A DNA stretch of 64,000 bases, from positions 62,001 through 126,000 of the forward strand of contig NZ_FOAP01000028.1 in the NCBI RefSeq assembly GCF_900109545.1, written 5' to 3'. The stretch is from Stigmatella aurantiaca (GTDB lineage: Bacteria; Myxococcota; Myxococcia; Myxococcales; Myxococcaceae). Of the stretch, positions 16,088-26,760 are shown in pieces. The translations under genes were made by a program, and so were the position numbers. Within the stretch, counting starts at the first letter, position 1, and each line of letters starts with the position of its first letter. The notes beneath the pieces are model-generated. The model saw nothing but the letters and a program-made list of their open reading frames with translations, was not told where the DNA came from and did no database searches.

Positions 16088-17695
16088 CTAGGGCTGGGCC
16101 GGGGCGGTGTACACGCCGGGCGCGGCGCCCTCGCTGATGAGGAAAGCGACGAGCGAGTCCCCCTCGCCCGCGAAGTAGGCGGGGATCTTCACCCGCTGCT
16201 CCAGCGTCTTCCGGGCCTGCGTCTTCACGTCGTAGACGGCCACGTCGTAGGAGTCCGAGTCCATGCGCGCGTAGGAGACGAGAACGCGCTGGCCATCCGA
16301 GGAGAGCTTGTAGCTGAAGATGCTCTGGAGCCACGTGACCGGCTCGGCCTGCGTCTTCGGCAGGGCCAGCGCCTTGAAGTCACACGCCCGGCCCTCGCGG
16401 ATGCAGTTGGTGCGGAAGACGACCTCCTTGTCTCCCGGCGTGAAGCCGTAGCCGAAGACGCCCGGGTGCACCTTCTCCGAGGCCTCCGCCCCCACCTCGT
16501 AGATCATCAAGTCCACCGAGTAGATGGGCTTGAGGAAGCGCGAGAGGAACGCCACGTACTTGCCCTCCGTGCCCCAGGTGAAGTTGGGCACGCGGTTGCC
16601 CACCTGCTTCGTCGTCCCATCCGGCAGCTTCACCACGCTCATCAGCCCCGCGCGCGCCGAGGGGTCATACCGCTCCAGGAAGCCCAGCGCCCCGGAGTCC
16701 GGCGCGAAGGAGAACTCCTCCACGCGCTCGCCCACCTTGCGCCCGGCGCTCCCGTTGGCGGGGCCCACGGTCAACTCGCCCAGCTCCTCGGGCTTGCCGT
16801 TCTCCGTGCGCGCCAACCACTGGCTGTCCGGCGAGAAGCCGAACACCTTCGTCCCCGTGGCCACCTGCCGGGGCTTCAGGTCCGCCAGGTCCGCGATGAA
16901 CAAGTCGTACATGCCGCGCACGGCCTCGCTGCGCACCTGCCACGCCACGTGGCGGCCGTCCTTGGACACCTCGTAGTCACCCACGTAGTCGCCCAGCTTG
17001 CGCGGGGCCTCCGCGGGCTGCTCCACCCGCACCGCCGCCAGCCCGCCCGCGGCCACCAGCTTGCGCTTGAAGAACAGCACCTTGCCGTCCGGGGTGAACT
17101 GGGCCGTGGACACCTCGCCGCCCACGTCCTGGAAGGGCCCTTGCGGCAGTGGGCCCAGCTTCAGCACCCCGCCGTCCACGAAGGCCACCCGCTGCCCGTC
17201 CGGGCTCGGCAGCATGTACGTCACGTTCGTGCCCAGCTTCACCGGCTCGGCGGTGGGGTCCGCCAGCGGCTGCGCGTACAGCGCCCCGGACTGGCTCGCC
17301 GGGTTGTAGCCGCCCAGGAACAGCACGTACCCCGGCTTCGCGGTGAAGAGCAGGCCGCCCGGCACGTTGGTGACGCCCTCGCCCAGCTTGCGCGGCGTGC
17401 CGCCCGCCGCCGGGACGAGGTACAGCTCGCCCAGCACCATCTGCGGGGGAATCCCGTCGAGCCGGGGCTTCTTCGCCTCCAGCAGGTAGGTGAGGAACTG
17501 GCCATCCGGTGTCACCCGCAGGTCCACCGCCTTGCCCGGGGCCAGCAGCGTCCCCATGCCGCCCACCAGCGCGCCCTTGCTCCGGCTGGGGGCCGCACCG
17601 CCGCCCGCGCCGCTGGACTTGGACTCCTCGCGCTTGCACCCCACGCCGCAGAGCGCCGCGAGCGCTCCCACCATGACGAGACGACGAAACCGCAT
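16088..17695 (-). CDS. Lipoprotein with TolB-like beta-propeller repeats
   Basis: Predicted lipoprotein of 535 residues: [20 protein letters not shown] ends in a lipobox with the acylated Cys at about 20. The mature part has repeated TolB/WD40-like blades (VTPDGQFLTYLLE, PSPDGQRVAFVDGG, FTPDGKVLFFKRK, FSPDSQWLARTENGK, LSSDGQRVLVSYARMD), suggesting one large propeller in the periplasm or on the outer membrane. The ATG overlaps the stop of trmFO (TGATG), so the two are translationally coupled although their functions seem unrelated. The frame extends upstream to 18223 only as an antisense-like reading within trmFO. Ligand unknown. Confidence 0.75.
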   Translation of the reverse strand: MRFRRLVMVGALAALCGVGCKREESKSSGAGGGAAPSRSKGALVGGMGTLLAPGKAVDLRVTPDGQFLTYLLEAKKPRLDGIPPQMVLGELYLVPAAGGTPRKLGEGVTNVPGGLLFTAKPGYVLFLGGYNPASQSGALYAQPLADPTAEPVKLGTNVTYMLPSPDGQRVAFVDGGVLKLGPLPQGPFQDVGGEVSTAQFTPDGKVLFFKRKLVAAGGLAAVRVEQPAEAPRKLGDYVGDYEVSKDGRHVAWQVRSEAVRGMYDLFIADLADLKPRQVATGTKVFGFSPDSQWLARTENGKPEELGELTVGPANGSAGRKVGERVEEFSFAPDSGALGFLERYDPSARAGLMSVVKLPDGTTKQVGNRVPNFTWGTEGKYVAFLSRFLKPIYSVDLMIYEVGAEASEKVHPGVFGYGFTPGDKEVVFRTNCIREGRACDFKALALPKTQAEPVTWLQSIFSYKLSSDGQRVLVSYARMDSDSYDVAVYDVKTQARKTLEQRVKIPAYFAGEGDSLVAFLISEGAAPGVYTAPAQP

Positions 17696-19050
17696 CACGC
17701 GCTCCTCTGCTGCAGGGTCTCTCCCACGGCCACGGTGGGCAGCCACGCGAGCAGGTCTTCCTGCGCCCGCGCCGCGTACCGCGCCCGCTTCTCCGCCTTC
17801 TTCACCCGCCCGGGCAGCGGCGGGAACAGGCCGAAGATGATGTTCGAGGGCTGGTGCGGGTAGTCCGGCGGGTGCGCCTCGCCCGTCACGTGCCGGTACA
17901 GCGAGCCCAGCGCCGTGGTGGCCGGGGGCGGGACGAGCTCCTGCCCCGTCAGCCGCGCATGCACCGCCAGCGCCGCCAGGTAGCCGCACGCCGAGGACTC
18001 CACGTAGCCCTCCACCCCGGTAATCTGTCCCGCGAAGAACAGCCGCCGCTCCGCCTTCAGCGACAAGTCCCTGTCCAGCAGCCGCGGCGAGTCGATGAAC
18101 GTGTTGCGGTGGATCTGCCCCATGCGCAGGAACTCCGCGTCCTTCAGCCCCGGGATGCAGGTGGTGAAGATGCGCTTCTGCTCGCCCCAGGTCAGCCGCG
18201 TCTGGAAGCCCACCATGTTCCACGCCGTGCCGGCCCGGTCCTCCATGCGCAGCTGCACCACCGCGTAGGGCGCCTGGCCCGTGCGCGGATCCATCAGCCC
18301 CACGGGCTTCATCGGCCCGAAGGCCAGCGTCTCATCGCCCCGCTCCGCCATCACCTCGATGGGCAGACACCCTTCGAAGTACTTGGGTTCCTCGAAGCTG
18401 TGCGGGGTGAGCTTCTGGCCCGCCTTCACCTCGGCGATGAAGCGGTAGTACTCCTCCTGGTTCATCGGCAGGTTGAGGTAGTCGTCCCCGTCGCCCTTGC
18501 CGTAGCGGCTCTGGCGGAAGGCGATGTCCAGGTCGATGGAGTCCCCGGAGACGATGGGCGCGATGGAGTCATAGAAGTAGAGCTTCTGCCCCACGTACCG
18601 CTCCAGCTCTCGCGTGAGCGCGTCCGAGGTGAGCGGCCCGGTGGCCACCACCACCAGCCCGTCCGGCAGCGTCTCCACCTCGCCGCCCACCACCTCCACC
18701 AGCGGGTGCTCGCGCACCGCCTGCGTCACCGCGTCCGAGAACTGCTCCCGGTCCACCGCGAGCGCATCGCCGGCCGGCACCCGGTGCGTGTCCGCCCGCC
18801 CCAGGATGAGGGAGCCCACCGCGCGCAGCTCCGCGTGCAGCAGCCCGATGGCGCTCTCCGGGTTGTCCGAGCGGAAGGAGTTGGAGCACACCAGCTCGGC
18901 GAATTGATCCGTCTTGTGGGCCGGAGAGCGCTTGTGCGGCTTCATCTCCCGCAACGTCACCGCCACCCCTCGCCGGGCAAGCTGCCAGGCGCACTCACTG
19001 CCCGCCAGCCCTCCACCAATCACTGTCACGCGCGGCTTCGCTTCCGGCAT
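17695..19050 (-). CDS. trmFO: tRNA uridine-54 C5-methyltransferase, folate/FAD-dependent (TrmFO)
   Basis: Makes ribothymidine at position 54 of tRNA using methylene-tetrahydrofolate and FAD. The 451-residue length fits the family. The FAD-binding motif is at the start ([18 protein letters not shown]), followed by the characteristic [19 protein letters not shown] block, and [14 protein letters not shown] near the C-terminus. ATG 19050 is chosen because the GxGxxG fold begins eight residues later and GAGGAG lies upstream; the frame extends to 19260 only without similarity. The downstream lipoprotein gene is coupled by a one-base overlap. Confidence 0.92.
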   Translation of the reverse strand: MPEAKPRVTVIGGGLAGSECAWQLARRGVAVTLREMKPHKRSPAHKTDQFAELVCSNSFRSDNPESAIGLLHAELRAVGSLILGRADTHRVPAGDALAVDREQFSDAVTQAVREHPLVEVVGGEVETLPDGLVVVATGPLTSDALTRELERYVGQKLYFYDSIAPIVSGDSIDLDIAFRQSRYGKGDGDDYLNLPMNQEEYYRFIAEVKAGQKLTPHSFEEPKYFEGCLPIEVMAERGDETLAFGPMKPVGLMDPRTGQAPYAVVQLRMEDRAGTAWNMVGFQTRLTWGEQKRIFTTCIPGLKDAEFLRMGQIHRNTFIDSPRLLDRDLSLKAERRLFFAGQITGVEGYVESSACGYLAALAVHARLTGQELVPPPATTALGSLYRHVTGEAHPPDYPHQPSNIIFGLFPPLPGRVKKAEKRARYAARAQEDLLAWLPTVAVGETLQQRSA

Positions 19051-19314
19051 CTCTGACTCCTCAAGGGCCCATCGGCGCCCGTCCGGGACGCTGTTAGCAG
19101 GACTGCCCTGCCCTTTCCCAGCAGGGAAAACACCCCCGTACGCCCCGTGACGCAGGCGGCCCCCGCCTGCCTGGCCGCTCACCGTCCCAGCACCTCGCTC
19201 CCGAGGGGGAGCCGGTTTCCCTACCTGCTCAGCACCCCTACGTTTCTCGCGTTCACCCATCGGGAAGCAGGACCCGGTGAGCCCATTTCACCTCGTGAGG
19301 GAGCCACGTTGGCC
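19051..19314. promoter_or_regulatory. Divergent promoter region, trmFO / DksA-like gene
   Basis: About 265 bases between divergent genes. No convincing gene or structured element is seen. The right end has a GAGGGAG ribosome site before the DksA-like start. Confidence 0.35.
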
Positions 19315-19701
19315 ATGACTCGAGTCAATGAACTGCTGAGAATCCGAGAACTCCTGCAGCGCCGCCGCCGGGAAATCCTCACGGTGAGCCTGGGGACCCA
19401 CCGGGAGCTGGACGCGCTCAAGCAACAGGAGAAGGACCCCGAGTACGAGGAGGGGGCCCAGTCCGAGCTGGCCGACTACACGCTGTCCAGCCTGGTCGAG
19501 GCCCAGCGCCGGGAGATCATGCTCATCGACGCCGCGCTGCGGCGCATGGATGAGAACGTCTTCGGGGAGTGCGTGGACTGCGGCACCGAGATTCCCATGG
19601 AGCGCCTGGAGGCCATGCCCTTCGCCATCCGCTGCGAGGAGGACGCCACCAGCCATGAGCTGGAGACGCGCGGCGGGCGCATGGCCACCTCGTCCCTGTA
19701 G
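19315..19701 (+). CDS. TraR/DksA-type zinc-finger protein with one Cys missing
   Basis: Predicted protein of 128 residues resembling DksA/TraR regulators, which reach into the RNA polymerase secondary channel. A long coiled coil (about 5-80) carries acidic residues near its tip (QQEKDPEYEEGAQSEL), followed by the C-terminal finger. The finger has CVDC and a third Cys in FAIRC, but the fourth is Asp (RCEED), so classical four-Cys zinc binding is incomplete. ATG 19315 and TTG 19309 are both possible starts. It stands alone and ends at a strong palindrome. Probably a polymerase-binding stress regulator, perhaps redox- or zinc-independent. Confidence 0.75.
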   Translation: MTRVNELLRIRELLQRRRREILTVSLGTHRELDALKQQEKDPEYEEGAQSELADYTLSSLVEAQRREIMLIDAALRRMDENVFGECVDCGTEIPMERLEAMPFAIRCEEDATSHELETRGGRMATSSL

Positions 19702-19712
19702 CGGCGGCATGC

Positions 19713-19740
19713 GGGGCCGGGGCACGCGTGCCCCGGGCCC
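19713..19740. terminator. Strong palindrome between convergent genes
   Basis: A perfect 20-base palindrome, CCGGGGCACGCGTGCCCCGG (19717-19736), with further GGG/CCC pairing outside, sits in the 45-base gap between the DksA-like gene and the convergent ExbD-like gene. It should fold into a very stable hairpin in either transcript and is the likely bidirectional terminator, without T-runs as is common at this GC content. Confidence 0.6.
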
Positions 19741-19746
19741 CACCGG

Positions 19747-20334
19747 CTACTCCGCGCCCTCTTTCATGAGGACCACGAACCGGTAGTTCTCCAGTTCGTT
19801 CTGGCCGGCGGTGTAGAGGATGGTGAGCAGCATGTCATAGGGGACCTTCTTGTCCCCGATGATGGACAGCTCCCGGCTGAAGGGGGCCGCCGGGTTGCGA
19901 TCGGCGATGTACTTCAGCTTCTCCACTTCCTTCTTGAGCTGGGCATCCAGCCCCAGCACGAGCCGCCCCTGGAGCTGATCCGCGGGCACCTGCCCATTCA
20001 CCAGCCGCACCACTTCCTTGTCCCCCACCAGGATGTTCTTGGGGGTGATGGTGACGGCGACCGTGTCGCGGGGCGTGGCGCGGGTGGTGGAGATGGGGGG
20101 CCGCACATCCTCCGAGGCCGTCACCGACGCGGACGACGAGGCGAAGGACTTGAGCAGGAACACCAGGAGGATGGTCATCATGTCCATCATCGCGGTGATG
20201 TTCAGCTCCTTGATTTCGCCCGCCGCGTCGCGCTCCTTGCGCTTCTTGCGCGCCATCGCCTTGCGATAGCGCATCCGCAGGAGCTGCTCCTCCTGGGCGG
20301 GGGTCTTCACGGGGGAGACGGGCGCGCCAGCCAT
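19747..20334 (-). CDS. aglS: ExbD/TolR-family motor subunit, AglS-like
   Basis: Proton-channel accessory subunit of 195 residues. A basic cytoplasmic N-terminus (residues 1-44; MARKKRKERD) is followed by one membrane helix (about 45-66, NITAMMDMMTILLVFLLKSF) with the conserved proton-binding Asp at 51, then a periplasmic domain. It is the last of three tightly packed genes (TolQ-like, TolR-like, TolR-like; gap of 2 bases to the gene before). In Myxococcus the A-motility motor AglR-AglQ-AglS has this same composition and order, so AglS is the best guess; a generic TolR/ExbD for another system remains possible. Confidence 0.6.
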   Translation of the reverse strand: MAGAPVSPVKTPAQEEQLLRMRYRKAMARKKRKERDAAGEIKELNITAMMDMMTILLVFLLKSFASSSASVTASEDVRPPISTTRATPRDTVAVTITPKNILVGDKEVVRLVNGQVPADQLQGRLVLGLDAQLKKEVEKLKYIADRNPAAPFSRELSIIGDKKVPYDMLLTILYTAGQNELENYRFVVLMKEGAE

Positions 20335-20336
20335 GC

Positions 20337-20855
20337 TCAGAACCCCGCCAGCGTGACGTCCGGGAACAGGAGCCGCCGGGGCGAGCCCGGTGTCTCCCGG
20401 CAGGTGTCCATCGTCTGGATGAGCGTGTCGTAGGGCACGTCCGCGTCCGCGGCGATGATGACCTTGGTCTCCGTGGGGAAGGCCTTCTTGATCTCCAGCA
20501 TGTTGGCCCCCAGCGCCTCGAAGTCGTAGCCCCCATCCGCCTTGAGGGGGATGGTGGGCGCGGTGCCATCGCCCAGGATGGCGTTCTCGCTGTTGACGAA
20601 GTAGCCCTTGCGGGAGATGAGCACGCTGAGCGTCAGCTTGGGCTGATCGCCCGGATCCTGCTGGACGCCCGCGGACGGGCCGCCATAGCTGGGCGCGCTC
20701 ACGTTCAGGATGCCGAACGAGGCCAGACCGGTAATCGACAGCAGCATGAAGATGATGAGGTTCATGAGGATGTCGAGGTAGGGGACGATGTTCAGCTCCC
20801 CCGTCTCCTCTTCCTCACGAGGCTTCAGCTTCCGCCGCGAGAAGTAGAACGCCAT
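20337..20855 (-). CDS. aglQ: ExbD/TolR-family motor subunit, AglQ-like
   Basis: TolR/MotB-like subunit of 172 residues: a short basic N-terminus, one membrane helix (about 22-44, IVPYLDILMNLIIFML) and a periplasmic domain that may contact peptidoglycan or partner proteins. The essential membrane Asp falls at position 28, which is exactly the residue (D28) I recall as the proton-binding Asp mutated in Myxococcus AglQ. It lies between the TolQ-like and second TolR-like genes with short gaps (17 and 2 bases). Together they should form a proton-driven motor for gliding. Confidence 0.65.
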   Translation of the reverse strand: MAFYFSRRKLKPREEEETGELNIVPYLDILMNLIIFMLLSITGLASFGILNVSAPSYGGPSAGVQQDPGDQPKLTLSVLISRKGYFVNSENAILGDGTAPTIPLKADGGYDFEALGANMLEIKKAFPTETKVIIAADADVPYDTLIQTMDTCRETPGSPRRLLFPDVTLAGF

Positions 20856-20872
20856 GCGGTGCTCTCCCCCGC

Positions 20873-21607
20873 TCAGGCGGCCCGCGTGTCCGTGTCGCCC
20901 GGCTCACCGGCGTTGCGGCGCGACAGCAGGTTCTCCAGCCGCAGCGCGTTGAGCTCCACGCTCTCCACCATGCCCTTCGAGTACGAGGTGAGGATGAGGT
21001 GGAAGACGATGCACAGCACCGCGATGGACAGCGCGAAGGCCGTGTTGTTCATGGCCTTGGAGATGCCGTCCGAGAGCAGCTGCTGCTTCTGCTCCGCCGG
21101 CACGTTGCCGAGCGCCTGGAAGGTGCCGATGAGGCCGAAGATGGTGCCCACCAGCCCCACCAGGGTGGCGATGTTCGCCAGGGACCAGAGCCAGGGGATG
21201 CGCGCGCCCACGTGCGGGGTGTGCTCCACGAGGGCCTCCTCCACGGCCTTGGCCACCTCGATTTCGCCCCGGTTGGCGCGGGTGAGCCCGGCGCGGATCA
21301 CCTTGGCCAGGGGCGCGTTGGGCGCCGCGCTGCACAGCTTCACCGCGCGGTCCACGTTGCCCGTCATGACGAGCTTGGAGATCTGCTCCATGAAGGGCGG
21401 CGCATGGAGGTTGTAGCGGAACATGAGCGTGAAGAAGCGCTCAGCGGCCACCGCCAGGGAGCACGCGAACCAGAAGAGGTTCACGAACATGAAAGGGCCG
21501 CCGTCCTTGAAGAACTTCACGACGGAGTCCACCACGCCCAGCTTGCCGCCCTCCGGAGCCGCGGCCAGCAGCAGTCCGTCCAGCAGTCCGCTCATCAGGG
21601 GGATCAT
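20873..21607 (-). CDS. aglR: TolQ/MotA/ExbB-family proton channel, AglR-like
   Basis: Inner-membrane channel protein of 244 residues with three predicted membrane helices (about 35-55, 125-150 and 170-195). The family signature is seen in the second and third helices (WLWSLANIATLVGLVGTIFG, ALSIAVLCIVFHLILTS), with the usual large cytoplasmic loop between helices 1 and 2. ATG 21607 (MIPLMSGLLDG) is preferred over the longer frame to 21661. First gene of a three-gene set with two TolR-like partners, matching AglR-AglQ-AglS. Without Pal/TolA/TolB genes beside it, a classical Tol-Pal system is less likely. Confidence 0.65.
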   Translation of the reverse strand: MIPLMSGLLDGLLLAAAPEGGKLGVVDSVVKFFKDGGPFMFVNLFWFACSLAVAAERFFTLMFRYNLHAPPFMEQISKLVMTGNVDRAVKLCSAAPNAPLAKVIRAGLTRANRGEIEVAKAVEEALVEHTPHVGARIPWLWSLANIATLVGLVGTIFGLIGTFQALGNVPAEQKQQLLSDGISKAMNNTAFALSIAVLCIVFHLILTSYSKGMVESVELNALRLENLLSRRNAGEPGDTDTRAA

Positions 21608-21700
21608 CGCGCTGCGAATCCTTTCGATGCCCCCCGGGTCCAACGCCCTCCGCGCATTCACGGAGGGTGGACACCCCGGCAGGAATCGGGCTCCACTTTT

Positions 21701-21735
21701 AGAGGGCGCCTGACGAGGGTGTCAAGGCGCCCTCT
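21701..21735. terminator. Long hairpin after topA
   Basis: AGAGGGCGCC-TGAC (21701-21714) pairs with GTCA-AGGCGCCCTCT (21721-21735) with a single bulged base and a 6-base loop. It lies 28 bases beyond the topA stop on the minus strand and upstream of the AglR-like gene. The stem is long enough to terminate topA transcription or to separate it from the motor genes. The reading on the minus strand ends in AAAA, not a T-run. Confidence 0.6.
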
Positions 21736-21762
21736 GGCTCCCTGCCGGGAACGCTTGGTGTT

Positions 21763-24297
<2,535 letters not shown>

Positions 24298-24306
24298 GAC
24301 TTCTCC

Positions 24307-25428
24307 TCAAATCCGCTCGAACACCCTGCCCGGGTGCTGGATCAGCAACCCCGACAGCTCCAACTCCACCAGCGCGCTCGTGAGCGCCGCGGGTGAGAGC
24401 CGGACCGCAGCCAGTACTTCCTCAAAGGTACGGGGGACCCGATCCAACACCCCGTAGGTGCCCTGGGCTTCCGCCGAGAGCCCTTCCCACCCCTCCCCCG
24501 CCCCCGGGGGCACCGCCACCACCGGGCGCGCCCCCACGAAATCCCAGACATCCTTCACCGAGAGGCACGCCCGCGCCCGCCCCGCCCGGATCCACCCGTT
24601 GCACCCTTCGGCGGCCGCGTTGCGCACATCCCCGGGCAGCGCCAGCACGGGGCGCCCCAGCGCCTCCCCCGCCACCGCGGTGTACAGGGCCCCGGATTCC
24701 CGGCCCGCCCGCAGCACCACCACCGCATCCGACGCGCCAGCGATGAGCCGGTTGCGCCGGGGAAAGGTGGACCTGCTTGCCCGGACGCCCGGGGGCAGCT
24801 CGCTGAAGAACACGCCCCCCCGCTCCAGCAGGTGAGGAAGCAGGCGGGCCTGGGGCGGGTCCAGCTCGTCCAGCGCCGAGCCAAGGAAGGCCCAGGTCTC
24901 TCCCCCGGCATCCAGGGCGCCCCAGTGGCAGGCCCGGTCCACCCCCATGGCGGCCCCGGACACCACGCCCACGCCGCCTTCGGCCACCTGCCGCGCGAAG
25001 TCCCGGGCGAAGGGGAGAAACCCCTGCTCCGGGTGCCGGCTGCCCACCAGGGCCACGCGGCGGCGCGGCGGCCCCACCTGGCCCTTGTAGAAGAGCAGCG
25101 GGGGCGCGTCCGGCGTGCCCACGAGGCGCTCGGGGTAGGCCGGCTGTCCGGAGAAGGCCACCTCCATCCCACCGGCGGCACACCGCTCCAGGGTGCGCTC
25201 GGCCAACACCGGCAGGGGCTCACCGGCCGCCAGCCGCCCGCGCACGGGGGCGGAGACGGGCGCCTCCGCCAGCCACTCGCGCACCGGCCGGGACACCAGC
25301 GTCTCCAGGCTTCCACCGGCGAAGGCGCGCAGCGCCTCCAAGGTCTTCGGGCCCAGGCCCGGGACCGACCAGAACGCCAGCGTGGCGCCCTGGTCCGCCG
25401 ACAGAATGTACGACAAGGTACGCGCCAT
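24307..25428 (-). CDS. dprA: DNA-processing protein DprA
   Basis: Loads RecA on incoming single-stranded DNA during transformation. The protein has 373 residues: an N-terminal helix-hairpin-helix-like region (WSVPGLGPKTLEALRAF), the Rossmann core with GSRHPEQG, GAAMGVD, the FPRRNRLIAG motif and ESGALYTAV, and a C-terminal winged helix (about 300-373) ending GLLIQHPGRVFERI. ATG 25428 is chosen; the frame continues upstream without similarity. It precedes topA by 9 bases and they are probably co-transcribed. Confidence 0.92.
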   Translation of the reverse strand: MARTLSYILSADQGATLAFWSVPGLGPKTLEALRAFAGGSLETLVSRPVREWLAEAPVSAPVRGRLAAGEPLPVLAERTLERCAAGGMEVAFSGQPAYPERLVGTPDAPPLLFYKGQVGPPRRRVALVGSRHPEQGFLPFARDFARQVAEGGVGVVSGAAMGVDRACHWGALDAGGETWAFLGSALDELDPPQARLLPHLLERGGVFFSELPPGVRASRSTFPRRNRLIAGASDAVVVLRAGRESGALYTAVAGEALGRPVLALPGDVRNAAAEGCNGWIRAGRARACLSVKDVWDFVGARPVVAVPPGAGEGWEGLSAEAQGTYGVLDRVPRTFEEVLAAVRLSPAALTSALVELELSGLLIQHPGRVFERI

Positions 25429-25499
25429 AGAGTCCCCCCCGCTCGGTTTCCACCTATATAGATGATGGGACCGACGGAAGGCGGCGCGACACATAAACA

Positions 25500-25532
25500 C
25501 CGGACCGGCAGCGGTCAAGCAGGCCGGACCGG
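25500..25532 (-). terminator. Hairpin after the LysM gene
   Basis: CCGGACCGGC (25500-25509) pairs with GCCGGACCGG (25523-25532) with one central mismatch, loop of 13 bases. It lies just beyond the stop of the LysM gene and before dprA on the minus strand, so it may end the LysM/YbgF transcript. No T-run. Confidence 0.4.
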
Positions 25533-25541
25533 AGGACGCCG

Positions 25542-26735
25542 TTAACGGCTCGCGGTAGGTGCCTTGCCTACACGAAGCTCCGCGCGGTCGCCGGGGACGA
25601 TTTCGCGCAGGGAGGCGGTCAGCAGGCAGTTGGAGGCGCGCTCCTTCACCTCGGTGACGAGGCACTGGCCAATGGCCTCCGCCGGCAGGGCCTTGTCCTT
25701 CTCCGTGGGCCTCAGCATCGTCCCGCCCACCGTGTCCTCCTGGCGGGTGATGGTGAAGACGTTGCCCACCTCCACCCCGTCGGCGCTGCCCTTGTCCACC
25801 ACCATCATGCTGTGCTCGCCGGTGAAGGTCAGGTACGGCACCAGGGCCGTGACGATGTAGCCCTTGAGCGCCTTGCTGTTGGGTTTGACGGCGATGCGGT
25901 CGGTGAGCTTCTCGCCGTACGGGCCCACGAGGTCCGTGCGCATGATGGGGTTCCAGGTGTCCTGGACCTGCGCGGTGACGAACTTGTCCCCCACCGACAG
26001 CACCTTGAGCGTGCCGTTGAGCTCCGTGAGGTAGCCCACCTTCTTCTTCTTGGTCACCGGGTGGTCGATCTGCTGCACGGTGCGGAAGACGAGGTAGCGG
26101 TCGCCCACCTTCGCGTCGGCCTTGCGCTTGAAGCGCACGTAGACCTTGTCCGGGAAGGAGAGCATCTCCGCGTCGGAGAAGGAGTTCTCGATCCGCCCCG
26201 CCTCATCCACTTCCTTCTGGGTCACGAACGCCTGCGTGATGGCGAGCGTGGTGCCCTGGGGCTGGTAGGAAATCTTTCCGGACACGGACACCAGGTCCTC
26301 GCCGCTCAGCTCCGTGGCGGCCTGGATGGGCTCGTCCTCCTCGACAGGGCCCACGCCCGTCTCCACGCGCGAGGGCACCTCCTCGCCTCCGGGGAAGAAG
26401 CGCACCCGGTTGCCCGGGTAGATCCAGTGCGGGTTGGCGATCTCCGGGTTGTAGGACCAGACCTTGGGCCAGTACCAGGGGCTGCCCAGGTACTGCTGCG
26501 ACAAGTCCCACAGCGTGTCGCCGCCCACCACGGTGTGCACCTCGCCCGGGGCCGTCTCGCGGGCCCCCGCGACGTTGGGCACCCGCGCGGTGCCCGGCTC
26601 ACCCTCGTCGGCGACGTCCGAGCCCTCCGTCTCACTGCCTTCGGGGTCCTCGGCTTCCGCGTCCTGGGCGCGGGCCAGGCCCGGCGGCGCGAGGACCACG
26701 GCCAGGAGGAGCGATGTCAGGATCCGGGAGCGCAT
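25542..26735 (-). CDS. Exported LysM-domain protein
   Basis: Predicted periplasmic or envelope protein of 397 residues. A signal peptide (about 1-23, ending ARAQ) is followed by an acidic low-complexity stretch, then a LysM peptidoglycan-binding module (about 67-115: VHTVVGGDTLWDLSQQYLG, IYPGNRVRFF). The remaining about 260 residues form beta-rich segments (KVGDRYLVFRTV, VEVGNVFTITRQ, IGQCLVTEVKE) similar to FlgA/SAF-like or LysM-associated domains of myxobacterial proteins; function unknown. It follows the YbgF-like gene by 25 bases, suggesting a shared cell-wall-linked role. Confidence 0.8.
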   Translation of the reverse strand: MRSRILTSLLLAVVLAPPGLARAQDAEAEDPEGSETEGSDVADEGEPGTARVPNVAGARETAPGEVHTVVGGDTLWDLSQQYLGSPWYWPKVWSYNPEIANPHWIYPGNRVRFFPGGEEVPSRVETGVGPVEEDEPIQAATELSGEDLVSVSGKISYQPQGTTLAITQAFVTQKEVDEAGRIENSFSDAEMLSFPDKVYVRFKRKADAKVGDRYLVFRTVQQIDHPVTKKKKVGYLTELNGTLKVLSVGDKFVTAQVQDTWNPIMRTDLVGPYGEKLTDRIAVKPNSKALKGYIVTALVPYLTFTGEHSMMVVDKGSADGVEVGNVFTITRQEDTVGGTMLRPTEKDKALPAEAIGQCLVTEVKERASNCLLTASLREIVPGDRAELRVGKAPTASR

Positions 26736-26760
26736 CGGACGACTTCCTTTCGGACTGCAG

